Source: Anaerolineae bacterium (lineage in GTDB: Bacteria > Chloroflexota > Anaerolineae > Aggregatilineales > Aggregatilineaceae). Taken from it: a stretch of 15,454 nucleotides of DNA. This document shows, in pieces, positions 1 through 6,394 of this stretch. The stretch covers positions 1 to 15,454 of the forward strand of contig JAFGJA010000475.1 in assembly GCA_016929355.1 (NCBI GenBank), written 5' to 3'. Both the position numbers and the translations under genes were made by a program. Position 1 is the first letter of the stretch. Every line of letters starts with the position of its first letter. The notes beneath the pieces are model-generated. The model ran no database searches, was not told the DNA's origin, and saw only the letters and a program-made list of their open reading frames with translations.

Positions 1-2
1 AC

Positions 3-38
3 GAAAAGCGCCGGACAGAGTACAGACCTCTGCCCGGC
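3..38 (-). terminator. Candidate rho-independent terminator of the minus-strand hsp20-lon-REC-PHP operon
   Basis: An imperfect inverted repeat pairs GCCGG (10-14) and CAGAG (16-20) with CTCTG (28-32) and CCGGC (34-38). There is one A/C mismatch, and the loop is 7 nt. Read on the minus strand, the hairpin is followed after two bases by TTTT, so it could end transcription coming from the PHP gene, whose stop lies at 125-127. The U-run is short, so efficiency is uncertain. On the plus strand no T-run follows. Confidence 0.4.
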
Positions 39-51
39 AAAAATTGGTTAA

Positions 52-96
52 GTAGGGGCGAACCAATGTGTTCGCCCAGGGCCGGTCGGCCCCTAC
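52..96. repeat. REP/MITE-like palindromic repeat with nested hairpins
   Basis: The outer arms GTAGGGGC (52-59) and GCCCCTAC (89-96) are perfect 8-bp inverted repeats. Inside them, GGGCGAAC (56-63) pairs with GTTCGCCC (70-77) around a 6-nt loop, and GGGCCG (79-84) pairs with CGGCCC (87-92). The inner and outer pairings share bases, so the element can switch between a long stem and two side-by-side hairpins. It carries no ORF and sits just past the 3' end of an operon, the usual place for dispersed REP-like elements. Only one copy is visible here, so its dispersed nature is inferred. Confidence 0.6.
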
Positions 97-124
97 ATTA
101 GACGTTTGTGAATTGACTTTTCCA

Positions 125-1873
125 TCAATCCGCCGCGTCATCCTCGGTCAAAAATGCGGCCCAGGGACCATGCATCCCGTCATCGGTGACGCCAAAATAC
201 ACACGCAGCGATCCATCCTCGCGCTGTACCAGATCGTAGCGCACGACGCCGCCACGTTTATACCGCTTCCACAACCCGATCTCGCCCTGCCATTCAACCT
301 TGTTGGGCTGGACCGGATTCGATTCTCTTTCGGTGATCGCATAGTGCCACAACCGCCGCGCCGATTTACGGGTCACGTTTTTCACAACGCTGCCATTCCG
401 CAAATCACGCATCACATGATATTTCAGACCCTTACGCTGTTCCGTGCCGATGATCTCCACACCGGTACGCGGCGGCTCAATCCCGCTCGCGGATACTTGC
501 GGATGATCGGCGGTGGCGCGTTTGTCATCACCGCCATCCGTTGTTTGATCGATCTGCTGCGTTTGGAGTTGGGACAGGTTTTGCACCACAAGCTGCACGA
601 TCTCATCGCGCACCGCCAGATTAGTTTCCGCTTCATCGCGCACATAGATTTTGTTATCGTCAATAGCGTAGGGCGGATCATCTCCGCGCGACACTTGCAA
701 CCGGATTATCGGTTTGCCAAGCGTTTCCATCGCATCAATTTCGACTTCAAGCGGCGGCGTGATTTTATGCTCGATCTCCTCGCGTAACGTATCCACCGAC
801 TCACTGATGTTTTGGATGCCCACCGGTGCATCTTTGGGTTTGCCGCTCACCCCCACATAAATGGTTCCGCCGTTGGTATTTGCCAGCGCACACACATCCG
901 CGATCACAGCATAAAGCCGCCCGCCACGCCGCGTCATGCCTTCGTGGAACGTCTGCACGATGCTCGCGCCTTCTTCGCGCGCCGACTGCACATGATCATA
1001 CGGATCGCGGCTGGAACGGTAGGGGCGGGTGCGCGCAAAATCATTGCTCTGGAATACCTGCCGTATCGCCTCAAACGTGCATTCCGGCAGTTGAATTTCC
1101 GTTACACGATCCCCGATCCCCAAACTTTTCTGATTACGCGGATCAACTTTCAAGCGGTGCGCGTCCGATCCCTGGATGCAGCGCATCCGGCGCGGATACT
1201 CCGGCTTGGTCCCATCAAAGAACCGGGCCGTTGTCCGCCGCCCGTGTTTTTCCAGATCGGTAACTTCCAGCGCGTGCAGATTGGGGTCTTGTGTATAGGC
1301 GATCTTGGTTTGTCCACCAAAATCAAAGCCGCGCATCGCCACCCCATGACTCGAATTGGCATGGGCAGCAATGGCGATCCCGCCTTCGAAGTTGATCATG
1401 CGGTACGCGCTCAACACGTCCGCCGACGCGCCCACAATCGAGGAGCCTTCATCCAATGTTTCCGGCGGAATGTTCAGACTCAACAAAATATGCTCGATCT
1501 GGCGCACAGAGGTATCCGGCGAAAAGATGCCGAGAATGTGAAAGCCAAACGTCGCGGTAAATTCGAACCCCGGCAGCACCAGAATTTTATCCAGCAAGCG
1601 CCGGTATTCGGCTAATGTGCGCTGCTCGTCGGGTTGAATCCGCTTGAGGTTTTCCAGATATTCGAGTTGTTCGATTTCATCCATCATCGCACGATAACCG
1701 GCAATCGTGTTGTGGTCGGTAAAGGCGATGATATCCAACCCACGCATTTCCGCGTGGAGCAAAATGTCAACATAACTGATGTCCGGCTCTTGATAATCGT
1801 TTGAGCCAGGCGTATGCAGATGCAGGTCCATCCGGTACCACTGCATCTTAGATCGGCGTGATTTTGATGCCAC
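125..1873 (-). CDS. PHP-domain phosphoesterase fused to an AlbA_2 (Schlafen-type) domain
   Basis: This 582-residue protein has three parts. Residues 1-290 form a PHP (polymerase and histidinol phosphatase) metal-dependent phosphoesterase domain. The expected metal ligands are visible: H18-x-H20, D53-H54 in an FTDHN motif, E104, H112, H171 and D237-x-H239 in GSDAH. Residues about 296-425 match the AlbA_2/Schlafen-type domain, with the ANTNGG-TIYVGV signature at 331-342. A polar linker (about 435-470) leads to a C-terminal module of about 105 residues that I do not recognise. The start is GTG, supported by an upstream GAGAGAGGG; ATG at codon 10 lacks a ribosome site. The protein is probably cytoplasmic and hydrolyses a phosphoester, possibly in a nucleic acid or nucleotide; the substrate is unknown. 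It is the last gene of the probable hsp20-lon-REC operon. Confidence 0.88.
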   Translation of the reverse strand: MASKSRRSKMQWYRMDLHLHTPGSNDYQEPDISYVDILLHAEMRGLDIIAFTDHNTIAGYRAMMDEIEQLEYLENLKRIQPDEQRTLAEYRRLLDKILVLPGFEFTATFGFHILGIFSPDTSVRQIEHILLSLNIPPETLDEGSSIVGASADVLSAYRMINFEGGIAIAAHANSSHGVAMRGFDFGGQTKIAYTQDPNLHALEVTDLEKHGRRTTARFFDGTKPEYPRRMRCIQGSDAHRLKVDPRNQKSLGIGDRVTEIQLPECTFEAIRQVFQSNDFARTRPYRSSRDPYDHVQSAREEGASIVQTFHEGMTRRGGRLYAVIADVCALANTNGGTIYVGVSGKPKDAPVGIQNISESVDTLREEIEHKITPPLEVEIDAMETLGKPIIRLQVSRGDDPPYAIDDNKIYVRDEAETNLAVRDEIVQLVVQNLSQLQTQQIDQTTDGGDDKRATADHPQVSASGIEPPRTGVEIIGTEQRKGLKYHVMRDLRNGSVVKNVTRKSARRLWHYAITERESNPVQPNKVEWQGEIGLWKRYKRGGVVRYDLVQREDGSLRVYFGVTDDGMHGPWAAFLTEDDAAD

Positions 1874-1891
1874 GAAGCCCTCTCTCTTGTC

Positions 1892-1934
1892 ACTTAATCG
1901 AATTACTTAGTCGAATCATGCGCATCACATGCGC
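1892..1934. promoter_or_regulatory. Tandem 13-bp repeat and hyphenated palindrome upstream of the PHP gene
   Basis: Two adjacent 13-mers, ACTTAATCGAATT (1892-1904) and ACTTAGTCGAATC (1905-1917), agree at 11 of 13 positions. They are followed by the palindrome GCGCAT-CAC-ATGCGC (1920-1934). All of this lies in the 81-nt gap between the response regulator and the GTG start of the PHP gene. Tandem sites plus a palindrome suggest protein binding or an RNA element in the leader. No clear -35/-10 pair was found, so the function is a guess. Confidence 0.3.
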
Positions 1935-1954
1935 GGACGCCGAGGAAGGCCGAA

Positions 1955-2308
1955 CTACCCAAGCAAATCGTAGAATATGTCAGCCAACAAATTTGGCTCG
2001 AATGGCTTAATCAAAAACGCATTCGCTCCGGCAGCCATCGCTTCATCTTCGTGGTCCAAACCGGAAGCCATGATAATTGGAGCCTCACCAAATTGAGCGG
2101 TAGCCCGTAAATGTGTCACCAATTCGACTCCCTTCATATCCTGAAGGTAGTAATCAATCAAAAATACGTCAGGATTGGTTTCCTGGGCCTTGTCAATTGC
2201 CAAATGACCACGCGCCGCCACTTCTACCTCGAACCCATCCAGTTCGAGCAAGGTTTGCAGCAGTTTGGTTGTGGTCGGATCATCATCTACAATCAGTACT
2301 TTGGGCAA
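1955..2308 (-). CDS. Single-domain response regulator (REC/CheY-like)
   Basis: This is a stand-alone receiver domain of about 117 residues with no output domain. It has all the conserved receiver residues: the acidic cluster VDDD near the N-terminus, the phospho-accepting Asp in LIDYYLQD, the Ser of the MASG motif and the Lys-Pro pair in LIKPF. I place the start at a TTG (2306-2308), because AGGAAGG lies 5 nt before it. Two further in-frame TTG codons upstream (2330-2332 and 2321-2323) lack such a site, a stop codon precedes them, and no ATG is available. It should shuttle phosphoryl groups or act by protein contact. No partner kinase is in the window. It follows lon by 58 nt. Confidence 0.92.
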   Translation of the reverse strand: MPKVLIVDDDPTTTKLLQTLLELDGFEVEVAARGHLAIDKAQETNPDVFLIDYYLQDMKGVELVTHLRATAQFGEAPIIMASGLDHEDEAMAAGANAFLIKPFEPNLLADIFYDLLG

Positions 2309-2313
2309 AGCAG

Positions 2314-2320
2314 CCTTCCT
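2314..2320 (-). promoter_or_regulatory. Strong Shine-Dalgarno site that fixes a TTG start
   Basis: AGGAAGG on the minus strand is followed by a 5-nt spacer and TTG at 2306-2308. This match is much better than anything before the two upstream TTG codons, so it decides the start of the receiver-domain gene. Confidence 0.6.
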
Positions 2321-2366
2321 CAATTTACACAATCACAATACCAAATGGGCGCTTAGACCTCTGGCG

Positions 2367-4997
2367 CTATGCCTCACTAACCGCACCGCCCGTATCATCG
2401 TGCTTTTGGGCAGGAGTCAAGGCCGCATCCAACACGGCGTTGACATCATCCACCAAAATAAAAGTCATCGACTCGCGTACATCCTCCGGCACATCGTCCA
2501 GATCATGTTCGTTGCGACTCGGCAAAATCACGGTATCCAACCGGGCACGGTGTGCGGCTAGCACCTTATCTTTGATTCCTCCTACCGGCAGCACTTGTCC
2601 CCGCAGCGTAATCTCCCCCGTCATCGCCACATTACTACGTACCGGACGCCCGGTGAACAATGAGGCCAACGTGGTTGCCATCGTTACCCCTGCCGATGGG
2701 CCATCTTTGGGCACGGACCCTGCCGGGACATGCAAATGCACATCATGCGTTTCAAAATAATTCTCATCCAGACCCAATTCAACCGCTTTGGACCGGATAT
2801 AGCTAAACGCCGCCCGCGCGCTCTCCTGCATCACCTGCCCCAATTGGCCGGTATACTGGAACCCTTTGCTGCCGGGCATCTGCGCCGCTTCAACGAACAA
2901 CACATCTCCACCGAAGATCGTCACCGAAAGGCCAATCGCCACGCCGGGTGTATCGGTGATCCGTTCTTCGATCTCATGCTGATAACCAAAACGCGGATGA
3001 TCGAGCAAGCCCACAATATCGCCCTTATCAACCACCATCGCTTCGGCGGTATGCTCCGCAATTCTGGTCACAACCTTACGCGCAACCCGTCCGATCTCGC
3101 GCTCCAGGCTGCGCACCCCGGCTTCGCGCGTGTAATCACGGATGATCGCCAGCAGCGCTTCATCCGTAAACGAAAGTTCCTCCGTCAGCAAACCATTTTC
3201 CCGAATCTGGCGCGGCACAAGATACTGCTGCGCGATCTGCACCTTCTCATGCTCAGTATACCCGCTAAGTTGAATAATCTCCATCCGGTCTAACAACGGC
3301 AGGGGGACCGTTTCGAGCGTATTGGCCGTGGTGATAAACATCACCTGCGAGAGATCAAACGGTACATCAAGGTAATGATCGCGGAATTCAAAATTTTGCT
3401 CAGGATCGAGCACTTCCAACAACGCCGAGGCCGGATCGCCCCGGAAATCGCGGCCCAACTTGTCAATTTCATCCAGCATGATCACCGGATTCCGGCTTTC
3501 GACCCGCCGCATGGTCTGGATCAAGCGCCCCGGCATTGCGCCGATATACGTCCGGCGGAACCCGCGAATCTCGGCTTCATCCCGCACGCCCCCCAATGAC
3601 ATGCGCGTAAACTTGCGTCCCATCGCGCGCGAAATGGATGCACCTAACGACGTTTTTCCCACACCCGGCGGGCCGACAAAACATAAAATTACGCCCTCGC
3701 GCTCGCGCCGAATCAGATCAGTAGATTCTATCGCTTCGAGTTCCTCGGCGCGTTCCTGTCGTAGTTTGCGCACCGCCAGATATTCGAGGATACGATCTTT
3801 GATGTCCTCCAACCCGTAATGATCTTCATTCAACACAGTACGCGCATGGGGAATATCCAGATTGTCATCGGTGGCGATATTCCAGGGTAAACTCACCATC
3901 CAATCCAGATAACTGCGGATTACACCATACTCGGCGGCAGCAGTGGGCAGCCGGGCCAGGCGATCCAACTCGCGGCGGGCTTCGCGTTCGGCTTCTTCCG
4001 GCATGTGGGCCGCTTCGATCTTCTGCCGGAAATCTTCGACTTCAACCGTCTGCTCATCACCTTCGCCCAGTTCGCGCTGGATGGCTTTCAACTGCTCGCG
4101 CAAAAAGTATTCGCGCTGCATTTTTTCCATTTCTGACTGCGCTTCGGTCTGGATTTGGTGGCCCAGTTCCAGCACTTCGAGTTCTTTCGCCAGGACATTC
4201 ATAAGGCGGCGCAGTTTTTCCAGCACGGAATCGATCTCAAGCAGATTTTGCTGCTCTTTCAGATCGAGACGGACATAGGTTGCCAGCGCGTACACCAATT
4301 GCAGGGGATCATCCACGTTCAGCGCCGCATTGATGATCTCGCCGGGAATACTGGGCACTAAATCAGCCATACGCCCAAACTGCTCGATCACATTGCGCAT
4401 CAAGGCTTCGACCTCGATATTTTTCTCGACCTGTTCCGGTTCGAGATGCGCACGCGCCACCAAATACGGTTCCTCGCTGGTGTATTCATCTACCTTGATC
4501 CGCGCTGTCCCCTGCACCAACAACCGGATCGTGCCATCCGGCGCACGAAACAGCCGGTGAATTTGCGCCACCGTACCATACTCGTAGATTTCGTTCGGGC
4601 TGGGTGTTTCCTGATCGGGATCGTGCGAGGCCAACAACCCGATCATGCGATCCCCGGCCACAGCTTCATCGACCAACTTGATCGAACGCGGTTGGCCTAC
4701 CGTCAGGGGGATGGTGGTATGGGGGTACACCACCAGACCCCGCAACGGCAAAATCGGCAACTCGTCCGGTAGTTCGATCTCCTTGTCCTCATCGCGGCGA
4801 CTTTCCACCGCTTTTTGATCCGCCGTTGGCTCGACTGTTGCGACGGCATCCGGCCTATCCGCATCAGTGACATCAACACCGCGCGGTTCATCGGTATGTT
4901 TGGCCGTTTCAATGATCTGTTCTTCAGTTTCAGCCGCCGCATTATCATCTGGATGTGCATCCAGTGTCGGATCGGATTTTTCGTTTGCATCTGACAT
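2367..4997 (-). CDS. lon: ATP-dependent Lon protease (LonA type)
   Basis: This 876-residue protein has the full LonA layout. The N-terminal substrate-binding LON domain starts near residue 76 (ELPDELPILPLRG). A coiled-coil helical region follows at about 255-365. The AAA+ module has Walker A GPPGVGKT (442-449, K448) and Walker B LDEID (D509-E510). The C-terminal peptidase carries the Ser-Lys dyad, S768 in KDGPSAG and K811 in GGIKDK. It degrades misfolded and regulatory proteins in the cytoplasm. E. coli Lon has 784 residues; the excess is mainly an acidic, low-complexity N-terminal extension of about 75 residues. The start is ATG with only a weak upstream purine stretch. It lies 34 nt after the small heat-shock gene, which suggests a shared stress transcript. 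Confidence 0.98.
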   Translation of the reverse strand: MSDANEKSDPTLDAHPDDNAAAETEEQIIETAKHTDEPRGVDVTDADRPDAVATVEPTADQKAVESRRDEDKEIELPDELPILPLRGLVVYPHTTIPLTVGQPRSIKLVDEAVAGDRMIGLLASHDPDQETPSPNEIYEYGTVAQIHRLFRAPDGTIRLLVQGTARIKVDEYTSEEPYLVARAHLEPEQVEKNIEVEALMRNVIEQFGRMADLVPSIPGEIINAALNVDDPLQLVYALATYVRLDLKEQQNLLEIDSVLEKLRRLMNVLAKELEVLELGHQIQTEAQSEMEKMQREYFLREQLKAIQRELGEGDEQTVEVEDFRQKIEAAHMPEEAEREARRELDRLARLPTAAAEYGVIRSYLDWMVSLPWNIATDDNLDIPHARTVLNEDHYGLEDIKDRILEYLAVRKLRQERAEELEAIESTDLIRREREGVILCFVGPPGVGKTSLGASISRAMGRKFTRMSLGGVRDEAEIRGFRRTYIGAMPGRLIQTMRRVESRNPVIMLDEIDKLGRDFRGDPASALLEVLDPEQNFEFRDHYLDVPFDLSQVMFITTANTLETVPLPLLDRMEIIQLSGYTEHEKVQIAQQYLVPRQIRENGLLTEELSFTDEALLAIIRDYTREAGVRSLEREIGRVARKVVTRIAEHTAEAMVVDKGDIVGLLDHPRFGYQHEIEERITDTPGVAIGLSVTIFGGDVLFVEAAQMPGSKGFQYTGQLGQVMQESARAAFSYIRSKAVELGLDENYFETHDVHLHVPAGSVPKDGPSAGVTMATTLASLFTGRPVRSNVAMTGEITLRGQVLPVGGIKDKVLAAHRARLDTVILPSRNEHDLDDVPEDVRESMTFILVDDVNAVLDAALTPAQKHDDTGGAVSEA

Positions 4998-5031
4998 AGA
5001 CTTTTATCTTTGATTCGATGGTTAAATTCGC

Positions 5032-5430
5032 TTATTCATCAATATCCACATTTACGACATGGACTTTTTGCGCCGGAGCGCGCCTCAGTTCAACCCGCAG
5101 TAATCCATCCCGATAAACGGCGGATACCGCATCGCGCAGCACGGCCCAGGGCAAACTGACCTCGGTCCTGAATTCGCCAAATGGGATCTCCAGTTGGTGA
5201 TACGCACACTCCGCCGAGGTAAATCGCTCGCGTGTGCCACTAATGGTCAAACGCTGACCATGCAATGTCACCTTAAAATCATTATCGCGCATTCCTGCAA
5301 TCTCGACTACTACGATCAGCTGATTATCGCGTTCATACACGTCCGTTGGTGGTCGCCAAGCCGACGTGTGCCGGACAATCACCCATCGTTGCAGGGTGTC
5401 GTTGGCGTGGGAAGAAGGTTCGTCTGACAT
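5032..5430 (-). CDS. Small heat-shock protein (Hsp20/alpha-crystallin family)
   Basis: The protein has 132 residues with an alpha-crystallin domain at about 24-117. It begins with RPPTDVYERDNQLIVVVEIAG and closes with the hallmark A-x-Y-x-DG-L-L-x-V-E-L segment (104-115). The N-terminal arm is short, about 23 residues. The C-terminal tail contains V-x-V/I repeats (VHV, VNV, VDI), which resemble the IXI motif that links dimers in oligomers. It should act as an ATP-independent holdase that captures unfolding proteins. Its position directly before lon suggests a paired capture-and-degrade stress unit. A candidate extended -10 promoter lies about 40 nt upstream. I see no CIRCE (HrcA) operator. 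Confidence 0.95.
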   Translation of the reverse strand: MSDEPSSHANDTLQRWVIVRHTSAWRPPTDVYERDNQLIVVVEIAGMRDNDFKVTLHGQRLTISGTRERFTSAECAYHQLEIPFGEFRTEVSLPWAVLRDAVSAVYRDGLLRVELRRAPAQKVHVVNVDIDE

Positions 5431-5468
5431 GCTTACGCTATCCGGGTCCTTAAGTCTGCATTACGCTG

Positions 5469-5477
5469 ATCATACCA
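5469..5477 (-). promoter_or_regulatory. Candidate extended -10 promoter of hsp20-lon operon
   Basis: On the minus strand TGGTATGAT is an extended -10 element (TGn plus TATGAT, 5 of 6 to consensus), about 40 nt before the hsp20 ATG. No good -35 box sits at the usual distance, which extended -10 promoters tolerate. No sigma-32-like or CIRCE sequence was recognised. A second TATGAT lies further upstream on the same strand (about 5508-5513), so the true start site is uncertain. Confidence 0.35.
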
Positions 5478-5576
5478 CAGGGTTAGTTTGCTGAAAAACG
5501 CATCCACCATCATAATTGCCCCGTTGTTTGGATCACGTTTCGTTTTGATGCGCACGAGCTGCAACTGGTGGCTTAA

Positions 5577-5605
5577 TTGTTCGTAAAGTAGGATGAAACT
5601 ATAGT
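5577..5605 (+). promoter_or_regulatory. Weak candidate promoter for the lipoprotein-transporter operon
   Basis: TTGTTC (5577-5582) is followed after 17 bp by TATAGT (5600-5605). If used, transcription would begin near 5612, after the possible GTG start at 5604. That would force use of the ATG at 5622 with a very short leader. The -35 is poor and the geometry awkward, so an unrecognised promoter further upstream is equally possible. Confidence 0.22.
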
Positions 5606-5621
5606 GAAGGTACACATCATC

Positions 5622-6389
5622 ATGCGCCAATTGACACGCATTACCGTTCTCATACTCCTGGTTACGCTGCTGGCAGCTTGCGGCGGCGATGACTCTTCAT
5701 CTGAAACTGAAATGGAAAGCCTCCCTGAAGCCCGTCCCCTGATCGACGAAAGCGCCACCTATATTCAGAACGCGAATTCCATTGAACTGGAAATGAATGT
5801 GAGCGGTTATCCCGTGTCCGTCGAGATGGACAGCGTGGAAATGCTGAACGAACTCCCGCTCTTTTTCAATTACGCGCGCGGCATCTTCCTGGCCCCAGAT
5901 CGCATGACCGCCACAATTCAATTCAGTTTGGATGCGCTCAGTACCACCGCGCAACTGGTCGCCCTGGATCGCGATCATTACTTCAAACTGGACATGTTGG
6001 GCAACCGGTGGTTTCGCGGTGAACTGATTGCCGGTTTTTCGCCAGCGTCTTTGATGGCCCAACCGGGCGGAGTCGCTTCCGCGCTCGCCTCTGTCACTGA
6101 TCTAACGATGGTGGGCCGGGAAAATCTGGATGGTTTGAGCGTGTTCCATTTGAACGGCACAATCCAGGCCAGCGCTGTCTATGCACTGACGTTCGGCTTG
6201 ATCCGCACGAAAGAAGGCATTTTGAACGCTGACATTTATATCCGGGCGAAAAATCATCAACTGGCCGTACTCAAACTGATCGAACCCCCGCCCGATGATG
6301 ACAGCGACGCGGAAAACACGACCTGGACGATCACCATTGTAGACTATAATCAGGCTGTGTCGATTGATGCGCCTGTAGAGAGCGAATAA
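5622..6389 (+). CDS. LprG/LppX-family lipoprotein (LppX_LprAFG fold)
   Basis: From ATG 5622 the protein has 255 residues. A short charged n-region and a hydrophobic stretch lead to a lipobox ending LAAC at Cys20, so it should be lipid-anchored outside the membrane. After a Gly/Asp/Ser linker, the mature part has the size and pattern of mycobacterial LprG/LppX. The best match is the segment with FSPASLM, a run of Ala/Leu, VGRENLDGLSVFHLNG and IQASAV, which aligns with the corresponding LprG stretch as I recall it. Members of this family bind acylated lipids in a hydrophobic cavity and ferry them. An alternative GTG start at 5604 would add six residues; ATG has GAAGG 11 nt upstream. The transporter gene begins five bases after this gene's stop, so the two are almost certainly co-translated and act together. 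Confidence 0.82.
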   Translation: MRQLTRITVLILLVTLLAACGGDDSSSETEMESLPEARPLIDESATYIQNANSIELEMNVSGYPVSVEMDSVEMLNELPLFFNYARGIFLAPDRMTATIQFSLDALSTTAQLVALDRDHYFKLDMLGNRWFRGELIAGFSPASLMAQPGGVASALASVTDLTMVGRENLDGLSVFHLNGTIQASAVYALTFGLIRTKEGILNADIYIRAKNHQLAVLKLIEPPPDDDSDAENTTWTITIVDYNQAVSIDAPVESE

Positions 6390-6394
6390 CCCGT

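Noticed and set aside
68..787. Long plus-strand reading frames across the PHP and lon genes
   Set aside because: They run antisense to genes with clear domain motifs, have odd composition (Arg, His, Pro, Ser rich) and no family signatures.
1019..1026. GTAGGGGC inside the PHP gene, matching one arm of the repeat at 52-96
   Set aside because: No inverted partner or internal hairpins nearby, and it is plain coding sequence; a chance match.
5431..5621. CIRCE (HrcA) or sigma-32-type heat-shock control before hsp20
   Set aside because: I found neither the TTAGCACTC-N9-GAGTGCTAA repeat nor a convincing sigma-32 promoter.
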